Both the position numbers and the translations under genes were made by a program. Below, piece by piece: positions 35,815 through 44,791 of a stretch of DNA of 64,000 bases. The notes beneath the pieces were generated by a model. It saw only the letters and a program-made list of their open reading frames with translations, was not told where the DNA came from and searched no databases. The stretch covers positions 1 to 64,000 of the forward strand of contig NZ_VHQI01000016.1 of assembly GCF_006517625.1 (NCBI RefSeq), given 5' to 3'. The DNA comes from Mixta tenebrionis. Its GTDB lineage: Bacteria; Pseudomonadota; Gammaproteobacteria; Enterobacterales; Enterobacteriaceae. Position 1 is the stretch's first letter, and every line of letters begins with the position of its first letter.

Positions 35815-36165
35815 TTAAACCACTTTGACCGGATGCCGGAAGGTCAGCACATCCCCGCCCGCGCTGGTGACCGTGATGGAAAGCCGCAGCCAGCCGGTTT
35901 CAGGCGAGGTGACGACCACATCCACAGCGGTCGCCCGTTTGTCATCAATCAGCGGTTGTAGCGCCTGTTCGGCATACTGGCGGGCCAGTGTGCGGGTCTG
36001 CGGCGTATCCTTCGCGCGGGCAAGTTCGTGCAGGCGAGACCCCATCTGCGGGTCAGCCCAGTACGTGCCCTTGCGGATGCGCAGACGCAGCCAGACCGCG
36101 TTATGCAGGTCGGTGCAGCGTTGTCCGGTGTAATCGCCGGTGGTGTGATCGATATAGGCGTCCAT
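35815..36165 (-). CDS. Baseplate wedge protein, Mu gp46 (T4 gp25-like) type
   Basis: 116 residues starting MDAYIDHTTGDYTGQRCTDL, with WLRLRIRKGTYWADPQMGSRLHEL in the middle. These match the GP46/gp25-like baseplate family. The ribosome site is weak. A late-promoter motif lies 55 bp upstream, so this gene appears to be the first of a separate late transcript that includes gp47, gp48 and the fibre genes. Confidence 0.88.
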   Translation of the reverse strand: MDAYIDHTTGDYTGQRCTDLHNAVWLRLRIRKGTYWADPQMGSRLHELARAKDTPQTRTLARQYAEQALQPLIDDKRATAVDVVVTSPETGWLRLSITVTSAGGDVLTFRHPVKVV

Positions 36166-36188
36166 AGCGGGCAGAATGCCGCAGGGGG

Positions 36189-36220
36189 AATAAGGCAGGA
36201 AGGTACGGGGGTGAAGCGGC
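36189..36220 (-). promoter_or_regulatory. Late promoter candidate upstream of the gp46-like gene
   Basis: On the plus strand TACGGGGGTGAAGCGGC at 36204-36220 is identical over 17 bp to the copy before the lysis genes (55807-55823). Thirteen bases past the core on the minus strand lies CTTATT (36189-36194), a possible -10. It sits in the 85-bp gap between gp45 and gp46. It is a likely binding site for the Mor/C-type activator. Confidence 0.65.
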
Positions 36221-36250
36221 TAAGTCCGGGGCGGGAATGCCCCGGTGAGA

Positions 36251-36916
36251 TTATGCGTTTTTGGGCGGGCCTGACGGGCCATCCGGGGTGTCGTGGATGT
36301 GAGGCCCAATTTTAACACCGTTGATGGTGACTGCCACCGAGGTGATGGTGCCGCCCATATGTCTGATATTACCCTCAAACGAGGCCGTCACGCCACCGTC
36401 ACCACCTTTGATGGTCATACCGCCGTTGCCGCTGATAAGCCCCTGTGCGGTCAGCTTCTCGGAGGTACTCAGCTCCGGCGTGGTATACACTACAGACTCC
36501 GAGGCGTTAACCTTCATGCGCTTGCAGTCCAGCTCCCAGTCGTCGCACGTGACAGCAATGATGCGGTTACGCTTCAGGATGATGCTGGCTCCCTCATCGG
36601 TATAGATGGCCACCTCGCCGGACTCCAGCCCCTGCAGACGGTAGCTGCTGTGTTCGGTGGCAATCACGATCCCGTGACTGGTTCGTCCGCCCAGCGGCAG
36701 CACAATCGCCATCGCACCCTCTGGCGGTACGGTGGTGAAACCGTACTGCTGGAACATCTCAATGCCTTCCAGCCCTTCAGGGGCCAGTCCGGCCACTTGC
36801 GCGGTCTGTACGCCCCCCGTGGTGGTGATACGGGTTAGTACGCCACGAAAGGCCAGACGTATGCCACTGAGCGCCTTACGGATGCGTTTATCCACCAGTC
36901 CAGAAAAATCAGGCAT
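36251..36916 (-). CDS. Baseplate spike protein, Mu gp45 (phage V) type
   Basis: 221 residues. The N-terminal OB-fold part has VLTRITTTGGVQTAQVAGLAPEGL..EMFQQYGFTTVPPEGAMAIVLPLGG. A beta-helical spike follows and it ends VKIGPHIHDTPDG, with the HxH metal motif of membrane-piercing spikes. The ATG at 36916 is preferred over an upstream in-frame start because it overlaps the gp44 stop by 8 bp and fits the family start (MPDFSGLVDKRIR). Confidence 0.9.
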   Translation of the reverse strand: MPDFSGLVDKRIRKALSGIRLAFRGVLTRITTTGGVQTAQVAGLAPEGLEGIEMFQQYGFTTVPPEGAMAIVLPLGGRTSHGIVIATEHSSYRLQGLESGEVAIYTDEGASIILKRNRIIAVTCDDWELDCKRMKVNASESVVYTTPELSTSEKLTAQGLISGNGGMTIKGGDGGVTASFEGNIRHMGGTITSVAVTINGVKIGPHIHDTPDGPSGPPKNA

Positions 36917-38027
36917 TGTCGACCTGCTCCCATGTTGTCCACAGTCCCTTGTCTTTTTTGCCGCGCCGGTGTCCCTTGCGATGGCCGGACTTCGGATATG
37001 CATCCGGCAGCCAGATACCGTCCTCACGCAGCAGTAGCGAGGTTTCCTGCCGCTGGCCACGACCGCCCCGGAAGGTGCGGCGCATGATGAAGTAAACGTC
37101 GTCGACCCCGTGGACGTCGCTTTTAACGTAAACCCGCTGGCCCGGTGCCCACAGCGTGCCGTTCGCGGTGGTGAAGCCCCGCAGGGTCGCCGAGAGCGCA
37201 AAACCGTTCAGCCTCGCATCCGCCTGCAGCTTGCGGGCGCGGAACTGCACCTCCTCATCGCTCTGCGAATCACCCTCCACCACGATACGCGGGCGGTAGA
37301 GCGTCATGGTGGTGTCTTTCACCGTGCATTTGCGGTTGGCCTTGCCGTCTTCATGCTCGGTGCCGTGACCCTGCGCCAGTACCGTGGTCTGAGAGTATCG
37401 CCCGCTCATATCGGTACGCTTGCCGAGCCTGAGCAGGTTATTGTCCTGCCCGTTACGGTGCATGATGAGCGTGTCAACCGGCGTGGCGCTGTAGTCCGGC
37501 CCACCGATAATCAGGGTGCCGTCCGGGGCCATCCACGGCCACAGGCCGCTCATTTCAGCGACGCGCTTCAGTGCATCCCACGCACTGTCGCCCGGCTCGA
37601 TGCTGACTTTCTTCACGCTGCCGGGGTTCTCAGCCTGTATACGGATGGCGGTCACGCCCAGCGGCTTAATCACCTGGGCGACAACCTCCTGTAGTGTCAT
37701 TTCCTGCGCGGTAAAAATGGGAGCTGAACAGTCCACCAGTACCGCCGCTGCATCGCGACCGTTCAGCTCCAGCATATGCTGGCCACGGCTCACGTCATGG
37801 CTCAGTTCGTCAATCATGCCGGTCATGATGGTGCTGTCGCCGTAGCGCAGCTCGGCTCTGGCTCCGGCCTCCACGTTCGCGGGCAACACCGGCTCGGCGG
37901 TGCCGACCGACAACTGCCAGCCGCCCGCGGGGGTCAGCAGGTCGGAATCCACCTCGAAGCGCTCCCAGTCGTCGTGCGACCGCCCGCCGATACGCAGCGT
38001 CAGTCGCTGCTCATCTTGCCCAGGCAT
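36909..38027 (-). CDS. Baseplate hub protein, Mu gp44 (P) type
   Basis: 372 residues starting MPGQDEQRLTLRIGG; hub proteins of this class are the T4 gp27 counterparts that hold the spike. The segment GDSAWDALKRVAEMSGLWPWMAPDGTLIIGG is a conserved hub element. ATG 38027 is chosen because GGGGG lies 9 nt upstream; ATG 38036 would sit directly on that sequence. It overlaps the gp43 stop. Confidence 0.88.
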   Translation of the reverse strand: MPGQDEQRLTLRIGGRSHDDWERFEVDSDLLTPAGGWQLSVGTAEPVLPANVEAGARAELRYGDSTIMTGMIDELSHDVSRGQHMLELNGRDAAAVLVDCSAPIFTAQEMTLQEVVAQVIKPLGVTAIRIQAENPGSVKKVSIEPGDSAWDALKRVAEMSGLWPWMAPDGTLIIGGPDYSATPVDTLIMHRNGQDNNLLRLGKRTDMSGRYSQTTVLAQGHGTEHEDGKANRKCTVKDTTMTLYRPRIVVEGDSQSDEEVQFRARKLQADARLNGFALSATLRGFTTANGTLWAPGQRVYVKSDVHGVDDVYFIMRRTFRGGRGQRQETSLLLREDGIWLPDAYPKSGHRKGHRRGKKDKGLWTTWEQVDNA

Positions 38028-39330
38028 ACAGCACATCCCCCGGATTCAGGTTATTTGACTCGCGCAATGATGGATTGAGGCGGGCCAGCTGCGTGGCGCG
38101 GGACGCGTCGCCGTACCACTCAAATGCCAGCAGGGGCAGATTACAGCGGCGCGTCACCTGACGCTGCACCAGCGGCGGCAGCGCCAGTATCAGCCCGCGA
38201 GCCTGCTCCTGCAGGTGCCAGGCGCTTTCCTGCAGCGCGGCAATGATGGCCTGATCCTGACGGGTATCCGGTGTGCCTGCCTGCTCGCGAACGGCAGTGG
38301 CCATACGCGCCGAGACGGACGTCCGCTGGGCCGCTATCGCCTCCACAATCAGGGTGCGCACGTCGCCGGTGATGCGCTCAATATCGGTGGAGGACAGCGT
38401 CGGGGATGCGGTCTCATTCACAAAGATATCGCTGGCCGTGTCGGTCATTTCGCTCACGGCCACCAGTCGGATGGCCTGGTTGATCATCTCCGTATCACTC
38501 TGCGGCATCACGCTGGCGCGGCGTAGCGTGGAAGCGAATACGCTGCCGGAGGACATGGTCTGCTGCGAGGTGGTGCGCTGAGCCGGTAACGTCAGCATGG
38601 TGTCCTTCAGCCCGGTCAGGGCGTTCCAGTCCGACAGGCGGGAAGCCTCGCTCAGCGACAGCCGGTCAGTGAATGCGCCGGTCAGGTGCTTCAGGTCGGA
38701 GATAAAGGCGGTCGGGTAGTCCAGATAGTCGAGGGCGCTGCCGATGGTGGACTGCACCTCGTTTGCCAGGGCGTTTACCACGTACTCGGCTGAGGCGATG
38801 ATATTGGTGACGCGGGCAATATCCTGCTGAATATCGCGCAGCGTATCCATTGCGTCCCCGAACCAGCTGATCGCGCTGTCGAAAATACTGTCGCCGTCTG
38901 CCTCGTAATGGGTGGTGGCGAACAGTGCATCGGGCTTACCGCTCTCCACAAAGACCAGGTCGACGGTGACTGCGTTAACCGGCTCCACCTCATGGAAAAC
39001 CCCGGCCTCCAGAAACTGCACGTCCGGCACCGAGCCGTATACCGGGTGAACCAGCTCGCCGGTGCCCGCCGTTTTAAGGGCGTTTAAAAAGGCCTTAAGC
39101 TGCGTCTGGTAGCGGTTGCCCCAGAAGATAGCCTGCAGACGAAAGTTCACCGCCTTAAGCCCCTGGTCTTCCACCTCTTCACCATCCCGGTACGGGTAAG
39201 CATAGGTCACGGTGTCCTTTGCCAGCGTGTCGCGGGTAAACAGGCAGTCAAACTCCACGCCCCGGAACGAGGCAGGCATCAGGAGGTCTACCCCCAGCGC
39301 TGAAGCAATCTCGTTAATCGTATCCGCCAC
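38011..39330 (-). CDS. DNA circularization / tail protein, Mu gp43 (N) type
   Basis: 439 residues. The N-terminal part LMPASFRGVEFDCLFTRDTLAKDTVTYAYPYRDGEEVEDQG is the DNA circularization protein N signature. The C-terminal end NPSLRESNNLNPGDVLYAWAR resembles a LysM-like peptidoglycan contact. It shares its start region with the tape-measure stop. In Mu the N protein is injected with the DNA. Confidence 0.9.
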   Translation of the reverse strand: MADTINEIASALGVDLLMPASFRGVEFDCLFTRDTLAKDTVTYAYPYRDGEEVEDQGLKAVNFRLQAIFWGNRYQTQLKAFLNALKTAGTGELVHPVYGSVPDVQFLEAGVFHEVEPVNAVTVDLVFVESGKPDALFATTHYEADGDSIFDSAISWFGDAMDTLRDIQQDIARVTNIIASAEYVVNALANEVQSTIGSALDYLDYPTAFISDLKHLTGAFTDRLSLSEASRLSDWNALTGLKDTMLTLPAQRTTSQQTMSSGSVFASTLRRASVMPQSDTEMINQAIRLVAVSEMTDTASDIFVNETASPTLSSTDIERITGDVRTLIVEAIAAQRTSVSARMATAVREQAGTPDTRQDQAIIAALQESAWHLQEQARGLILALPPLVQRQVTRRCNLPLLAFEWYGDASRATQLARLNPSLRESNNLNPGDVLYAWAR

Positions 39331-41561
39331 TATTTCCTCCTCGAATCAACATCAATCCGGCGCAATACCGTATCTGTCACCTCGCGGCTGTCGAGGTAGA
39401 TATTAGCCACAATCGGTTGCTGCGGCCCCTGCGGGCCGTAGGGAACATTTGCACCAGCAGGCGCAGGTTTTGCGGTACTGTTCTGCGAGAAAAAGCTCTT
39501 GATTTCATCAAAGGCATCCAGAAAGCCAACTGGCTTGGGCATGTTGTCCGGGATGTTGTAGCCATCCTCTTTCAGCCGTTTAACCTTATCGTCGCCACGC
39601 TCCAGGAACTGATCGTAAAACTGGCCCGCAGCCATGTACCCTTCAGCCAGTGGCGCACGGACGACCTTGCCCAGCAGGCTCCCGCCTTTACTGAGCAGAC
39701 CTCCGCCTTTTGCGGCTGTTTCGGCAGCTTCTTCAGCCACGGCTGAGCCACCGCCCCGGAGACGTTTCCACAGCTTCTGCCCGCCCGCCAGCGCCAGTGC
39801 CCCCAGCCCGGCACCTCCTGCGGCCCCGATGCCCTGAATGGCTGAATAAGCCCCGCTGATCGCGGTGGTCAGTTTGGGAAATTCTTTCGCCAGCTCAGCC
39901 GCTTTATCAGCCGCCTCCCCAACCCACTTAGTGAAAGGAGAGGCAGTATCATTGGATGAAAAGGCCGCTTCGTTTTTGGCTTTGTTGACCTGAAATGCCG
40001 GGCTGTCCTTCACCAGCTCAAAGTCAAGGTCAGCTGAGGTTTTCCCGGCAGGCATATCAAACTGCTCGTAACCTTCCCCGACCAGTTTGTGGTAATAGTC
40101 CTTGTTACGCTCCCAGTTCAGGAAGCCCATGCGGGAGTATTCATTGGTAAAGATACGACCGACATTCTGCCCGTGAATCTGATCGCGGCGTGCTTCCAGT
40201 TGCGCTCTGGCTTCACCGGGAGCCGTCCGGGCAATCTGCTTATTGAGGGCCACGAACTGAGGATCGTGATCGTCCATGCTGCGAATGGCCCGGTCGACAG
40301 TATCCAGAGGAGTCAGCCCCTTCGCCGCGTCGGCACGCATCAGGGCGCGAATATCGAGACCACGCTTGCCGACCTTAATCTGCTTGAAGTTGTTGGCCAG
40401 CGTCGGTGAAGACAGCTCGGAGAGCAGATTGGTGGTGAACGTTGCCGCTTCTTCCGGGGAACCCGCACCACGTGCAGCCGCCTCAAAAAGTGCCGCAACC
40501 TGAGAGAAGCCGGTGCGGCCATGCAGACCGATGGACTTGGCAGACTCCAGCGCCTTTGGCATCTCTTTGGCCAGCAGCGGCACATCCACCATGCCGTTCT
40601 GCGCCATTGTGGTGGTGACGCTGAGGCCTGCACGGGCATCCTTCTCATTCAGACCGAAGTTAAACGCGCTGGACTGTAGGCTGGCAACGGAGGCCGCATC
40701 GGTCTCGGTTGCGGTGGCGTTCTTCATGACACCAGGCAATGCACGGTAAGCCTGCTCTCTGGTCATGGTGCCGGAGCGCAGCATCACCTCCAGACCATGA
40801 AAGGCTCCGTTAATATCGCCACCACCTTCACGCAGCGCGGTTTTGATCGCACTGTCGATATCCGTCATCCCCGACTGTCGCCCGGCCAGATTGTCATGCT
40901 TGTAGGCGAAGTTGGCCACCTTGCGCAGTTCGGAATCGTACTCCATCTGATTCTCGATGGGCTTGCGCATCACCATTGCACCGGCAACCAGACCGCCCCC
41001 GATGGCACCCACGGTTTTGCCCACGCGGGCAAGGCGCTGATAGCTGCGCTCGGTTTCGCCCAGCTCGCGTTTGAGCCTGGCAACGGTCGCCTGCGTCTGA
41101 TTCCATGCGCGGGTCTGTTCGCTGGCGCTCATGGTGCCGCTGCGGGAGAGACGGTTGTACGCGGCCAGCGTCTGGTTAATCTCGCGGCGGATGGACTGCT
41201 CGGAGCGAATACCCAGCGTTTCGCGGGCCTGCGCCTGTCGGCGGTACTCCTGCAGGGCCGGGTTCATCTTCTCCTGGACACGCAGCGTCTCGCCCATCTC
41301 CTGTCGCAGACGGGAGACCGTTGACTGCATGCGCTGGTAAGCCCGTTCCTGCTCCTTGACCGACAGAACGCCGCTACGCTCAAGTCGGTTATAGGCCGCG
41401 ACCGTGCGGCTGATTTCCCGCTGGATGTTATGCTCTGAGCGTATTCCCAGCGACTCACGGGCGCTGGACATGCGGCGGAACTCTTCGGATAACGACCGGA
41501 TTTTGGGCGTGGCGTTATCCTGCACGCCAAATTTAATCTGAGTATCAAAATCACGGGCCAC
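39330..41561 (-). CDS. Tail tape measure protein (Mu gp42 type)
   Basis: 743 residues from a GTG at 41561. A long coiled-coil N-terminus contains two related repeats (SLGIRSEHNIQREISRTVAAYNRL and TLGIRSEQSIRREINQTLAAYNRL). A helical tape region and hydrophobic Ala/Gly-rich segments near 555-605 follow. Its length sets tail length and it is the largest tail gene. It follows the chaperone frameshift product after only 12 bp. Confidence 0.9.
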   Translation of the reverse strand: MARDFDTQIKFGVQDNATPKIRSLSEEFRRMSSARESLGIRSEHNIQREISRTVAAYNRLERSGVLSVKEQERAYQRMQSTVSRLRQEMGETLRVQEKMNPALQEYRRQAQARETLGIRSEQSIRREINQTLAAYNRLSRSGTMSASEQTRAWNQTQATVARLKRELGETERSYQRLARVGKTVGAIGGGLVAGAMVMRKPIENQMEYDSELRKVANFAYKHDNLAGRQSGMTDIDSAIKTALREGGGDINGAFHGLEVMLRSGTMTREQAYRALPGVMKNATATETDAASVASLQSSAFNFGLNEKDARAGLSVTTTMAQNGMVDVPLLAKEMPKALESAKSIGLHGRTGFSQVAALFEAAARGAGSPEEAATFTTNLLSELSSPTLANNFKQIKVGKRGLDIRALMRADAAKGLTPLDTVDRAIRSMDDHDPQFVALNKQIARTAPGEARAQLEARRDQIHGQNVGRIFTNEYSRMGFLNWERNKDYYHKLVGEGYEQFDMPAGKTSADLDFELVKDSPAFQVNKAKNEAAFSSNDTASPFTKWVGEAADKAAELAKEFPKLTTAISGAYSAIQGIGAAGGAGLGALALAGGQKLWKRLRGGGSAVAEEAAETAAKGGGLLSKGGSLLGKVVRAPLAEGYMAAGQFYDQFLERGDDKVKRLKEDGYNIPDNMPKPVGFLDAFDEIKSFFSQNSTAKPAPAGANVPYGPQGPQQPIVANIYLDSREVTDTVLRRIDVDSRRK

Positions 41562-41573
41562 GGGGCAGTCCTC

Positions 41574-42085
41574 TTAGCGGGAAGCAGCGCTGCGTGCCCT
41601 TTTACGGGGGCGACGCAGGCTGATAACGGTGCGGTTTTTCTGCCAGGCTTTGGGGTTTTCCCGGCGGGTGATGGCATCCAGCCATCCGGCCAACTCTACA
41701 GCGCTGGCGCGTCGGATTTGCTCTTCTGTGATGCCGTATCGTCCGAGCCGGATGACTGTGTACCGGTATTCGGTAAAGCGCTGCTCATGGATTTGAGCTT
41801 TTTTTTCACCTCATCGCGCAGGGTGCGCAGGTAGGCATAATCCTCGGAGACCAGATTGTCGCAGAGCAACTGATAGGTAATGCTCTCAGCGGGAATGTCG
41901 CCAATCTTCGTCAGCGTGCGGGCCAGCACAGCAATCGGCACGCCAGCGTCAGAGACGCCGTCTTCAATCACGGCAATCTCGTCTCCGACCGTTGCCAGAC
42001 CCAGCTCCACGTCCTGGTGGAGCTTGCCATCAAATAGAATGCCAACCGGCAGTGAACCTGTGCAGGTAATGTTCCCGGACATCAT
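41574..42085 (-). CDS. Tail assembly chaperone, long form made by -1 frameshift
   Basis: On the minus strand the codons GTG AAA AAA AAG CTC contain the slippery heptamer A_AAA_AAG (41798-41804). A -1 slip opens a frame that stays open for 74 codons to TAA at 41574. It encodes EQRFTEYRYTVIRLGRYGITEEQ, then RRASAVELAGWLDAITRREN and a basic tail. The fusion would be about 170 residues. Paired tail chaperones made by frameshifting before the tape-measure gene are conserved in long-tailed phages. Frameshifting itself is inferred. Confidence 0.8.
41696..42085 (-). CDS. Tail assembly chaperone, short form (Mu gp41 type)
   Basis: The zero-frame product, 129 residues, starts MSGNITCTGSLPVGILFDGK and has the tail-assembly-protein fold with LRTLRDEVKKKLKSM near the C-terminal third. 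The last 33 residues after the slippery site are Ser/Asp-rich and low complexity. Its ATG overlaps the tail-tube stop (TAATG). It works with the frameshifted long form to load tube subunits on the tape measure. Confidence 0.85.
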   Translation of the reverse strand: MMSGNITCTGSLPVGILFDGKLHQDVELGLATVGDEIAVIEDGVSDAGVPIAVLARTLTKIGDIPAESITYQLLCDNLVSEDYAYLRTLRDEVKKKLKSMSSALPNTGTQSSGSDDTASQKSKSDAPAL

Positions 42086-42453
42086 TATTCCTCAATTTTG
42101 TTAAGTGCAAAGGCGGTGATGTTGATCCGCGCCTCGTTATCCACGGTGTACTGCTCACCGACCTGCGTGACAAACACACCCTGGTAGGTGGTGCGTTTGC
42201 CGCTGCCGAGCGGCGTCTGGGTCAGTTTTGCCCCGGCAATCTGCGCCCAGTTGACGGTGGTATCCTTTGGCACCACTGCCGTGATGGCCAGCTCCCACGT
42301 GGCGATACCCTGGGTATAACCTTTCGCGCGGCCAGTGCTGTTCATGGTCTTGACCAGCTTTTTCCCGGTTGTCTCGGTGGGGTTGAAGTCAGTGACCTCA
42401 ACCTCCACGCTGTTAACGTCCAGGACAATCGAGCCTACGTATTCAAGGGCCAT
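42085..42453 (-). CDS. Tail tube protein (Mu gp40/M type)
   Basis: 122 residues, short and beta-rich, with VEVTDFNPTETTGKKLVKTMNSTGRAKGY typical of Mu-type tube subunits and the terminal INITAFALNK. It polymerises inside the sheath. It lies 10 bp after the sheath gene in the usual order. Confidence 0.88.
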   Translation of the reverse strand: MALEYVGSIVLDVNSVEVEVTDFNPTETTGKKLVKTMNSTGRAKGYTQGIATWELAITAVVPKDTTVNWAQIAGAKLTQTPLGSGKRTTYQGVFVTQVGEQYTVDNEARINITAFALNKIEE

Positions 42454-42463
42454 TGTCGTCTCC

Positions 42464-43906
42464 TTACATCAGATAAATGACGGCGGCGAACACATGCAGA
42501 CCCCGCACGATTGCTGCCGGAATGGTGGCCTCCGCCCGCGTGTCGTCCTGAAGGCTGCGGGTGACGGTAAGCTGGTCTTTAAGCGCGTCGACGTTCTCCA
42601 CAATCTCCAGCTGCTCCAGCGAATACAGCACATCAAGCAGTTCGGAGCGGATACGCGCAAGCCGGGCGTCCGTGAGCTTTTCTCGCGGGAAACGCTGGGT
42701 ATAGCGGGTGCGGCATGCCAGACGCACATAGTCGAGCGAGCGGATAATGGTGATATCCATCAGCGACCGGTCGGTCACGCCAGCAGCATTCTTCACATAA
42801 GTGCTGACCGCGCGCACGATACGCACCACGCTGCCGTCCACCTCAAACGGCGTCAGGCCGTTCATCAGAGCGTTTTCCTGTTCGGTACGTCCCGGCCAAT
42901 TGTCCTGCGCCGTGATATCCAGACCCGGTAACGTCAGGGTATTCAGCGGGCGGGCCGGATCCGATTCACTGGCCATCACCGCGCCGTAGATTGCCGCCAG
43001 CTCGCCGTTGGGCAGCGCGGAACCGGCATGCCAGCCGCAGGAAATGCGCGGTGCATTAACCTTGCTGGTCAGCGTGGTGCCGCTGGCAAGCGTCCCGTTC
43101 CAGCCGGTAACACCTACAGCCCCGCGCTGCTCAAGCGGCCCGGAAACGTTATCAAGATGCGCAGACAGCTTCGCCAGTGCATCGTCACTGGTATACGGCA
43201 GCAAAATCATCGTGTGCCCGGAGGCGAATACCGCGCTGAATGCCGCATCCAGCGACGGGTCACCCTGGCCACCGCTCATTGGATCCATCTCCAGTGTTAG
43301 CCCGCTGGCCGTACTGGTGACCGTCATCGCAATCTCATTGCCACAGGTGCCTTTGTTCACTGCGGTAAAATTAAGAATTGGCGTGGACGGATCATCGTCA
43401 CCCGCTGGCGGAATAACACCGGTCTGAGCCGTGACCGGCAGACTCTGGTCAGCAGTGACTGCTGTAGCCAGAGCTTTATAAATATCGTCAGGGGTATCAC
43501 CACTGGCGACTGCCACATTGATGAATGTGCCGCAGACTGACAGGCGTACCTGCCCGGAGTTGGTGGCTTTTCCGCTGATGGTCAGTTTGGTATTGGCCGC
43601 CTGTGCGCCTTCAGCATCATCCAGCCCGACAACCGTCAGCTGAATGTACTGGTTTGCCTTGATCGCCGCGCGGGCCATACGATGCGCCTGTGAGCCATGC
43701 CCGAAGTACAGCGCCGCTTCATCGTCACTGTAAACGTTCACTGGAGTCAGTGCATCGACAGTGGCACTGTCTGCAAGACGCTGGCCAATAATCAGCAGCT
43801 TCTGGTCATTGGTGGCCAGCGCACGTGAAGCCAGCGTAGTGTTGAACGCGAAATAAGCGCCGGGCTTATAAATCGGGTTCGGAATAGTTGTCATATCCAT
43901 AGTCAT
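42464..43906 (-). CDS. Contractile tail sheath protein (Mu gp39/L type)
   Basis: 480 residues. The N-terminus IPNPIYKPGAYFAFNTTLASRAL, the middle SGGQGDPSLDAAFSA.FASGHTMILLPYTSDDAL and the C-terminal IIRSLDYVRLACRTRYTQRFPREKL are characteristic of Mu-type sheath proteins. MTMDMTTIP offers three close start codons; the first is listed. It overlaps the DUF2635 gene by 4 bp. Confidence 0.92.
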   Translation of the reverse strand: MTMDMTTIPNPIYKPGAYFAFNTTLASRALATNDQKLLIIGQRLADSATVDALTPVNVYSDDEAALYFGHGSQAHRMARAAIKANQYIQLTVVGLDDAEGAQAANTKLTISGKATNSGQVRLSVCGTFINVAVASGDTPDDIYKALATAVTADQSLPVTAQTGVIPPAGDDDPSTPILNFTAVNKGTCGNEIAMTVTSTASGLTLEMDPMSGGQGDPSLDAAFSAVFASGHTMILLPYTSDDALAKLSAHLDNVSGPLEQRGAVGVTGWNGTLASGTTLTSKVNAPRISCGWHAGSALPNGELAAIYGAVMASESDPARPLNTLTLPGLDITAQDNWPGRTEQENALMNGLTPFEVDGSVVRIVRAVSTYVKNAAGVTDRSLMDITIIRSLDYVRLACRTRYTQRFPREKLTDARLARIRSELLDVLYSLEQLEIVENVDALKDQLTVTRSLQDDTRAEATIPAAIVRGLHVFAAVIYLM

Positions 43907-44148
43907 TTATCCGCCTTAGCTGCCGAAGCAGCAGGTTTATCTGCGGTTTTATCGGACGGTTTTGCGTCGGCTGCCTCAGTTACAGCGGATTTAGCCGGTT
44001 CGGCATACGGCAACAGATCGCCATCCCTGAGACGGCGCAGCCAGTAGGCCGTCTCCGGTACGTCCACAGCCTCTTTGTCCGTGATGTAACGGTCAGGATG
44101 GCCTTCCACCGGCACCTGAATACCCTGGCGGGCAATTACCTTAATCAT
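43903..44148 (-). CDS. DUF2635 small tail protein (Mu gp38 type)
   Basis: 81 residues starting MIKVIARQGIQVPVEGHPDR, with ETAYWLRRLRDGDL, the DUF2635 signature, and an Ala/Lys/Asp-rich tail. The ATG at 44148 lies inside the gp37 stop region (8-bp overlap). Its function in Mu-like tails is not defined. Confidence 0.85.
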   Translation of the reverse strand: MIKVIARQGIQVPVEGHPDRYITDKEAVDVPETAYWLRRLRDGDLLPYAEPAKSAVTEAADAKPSDKTADKPAASAAKADK

Positions 44149-44791
44149 CGTTGTCAGTCCTGTTGTGCATGATATCTTCGGCGACCGGGTCGGATTCGCC
44201 TGGCTGGAAGTACGCCATGCGGGTGCTTTCATGCCACGGCAGCGGTTTTTCAATACGCCCGTTCCAGCGAACAAAGTCAGCGTCGTCATCGGTCGGCAGC
44301 TCTGGCGCAGGCCAGTGGCCGTTATCCAGCGCATCCTCCATCCACTGCGTGCTGAACACGCACTCGTACACCGCCACGCCCTTATCATTGAAGGTCTGCC
44401 CGGCTACGGGGCGCACGCCTTCAGGCTTCAGATAATCAATCTTCAGCCCCAAATCCTGCCCGGTGAGCAGGCGTCGCACGCTGCGAATGAGGCGATAGCA
44501 TCCCGGCTCTTCAGTCCCCGGCCCGCCGTGTCGGAGCGCCTCATTGCTGCGCAGGTTGTAATCCACGACAAAGACGCTGAAGCGACCGGTGACGAGGAAG
44601 CGGCGGCGGGAGGTGTCATGTGCCCGGCTGTTAGTGATACCTGAAAACACCACGCACACGCCGGGGAGCTGCCGCAGGGCCACGCCGATATCCGTGGCCA
44701 GCACGTTCCATGTCACTACAGGGTTGTTGACCATCCGGCCCAGCCCCTGCTGCAGGCGTTCACACATCGCTTTTTCGATGGTGGTAATCAT
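44141..44791 (-). CDS. Tail terminator-like protein, Mu gp37 (DUF1834) type
   Basis: 216 residues. It opens with MITTIEKAMCERLQQGLG and has LPGVCVVFSGITNS and FSVFVVDYNLRSNEALRHG in the middle, as in gp37-like proteins that sit between head completion and sheath genes. It shares one base with the gp36-like gene. Confidence 0.82.
   Translation of the reverse strand: MITTIEKAMCERLQQGLGRMVNNPVVTWNVLATDIGVALRQLPGVCVVFSGITNSRAHDTSRRRFLVTGRFSVFVVDYNLRSNEALRHGGPGTEEPGCYRLIRSVRRLLTGQDLGLKIDYLKPEGVRPVAGQTFNDKGVAVYECVFSTQWMEDALDNGHWPAPELPTDDDADFVRWNGRIEKPLPWHESTRMAYFQPGESDPVAEDIMHNRTDNDD

Noticed and set aside
38775-39837. Several long open frames on the opposite or alternate frames of the tail genes
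   Set aside because: They are rich in Arg, Ser and Pro with no recognisable domains, and lie wholly within well-supported gp43 and tape-measure genes; they are high-GC shadows.
41264-41677. 137-residue open frame spanning the tape-measure start
   Set aside because: It lies in another frame over the tape-measure gene and the chaperone extension, has no ribosome site and no domain; the -1 frame extension explains this interval better.
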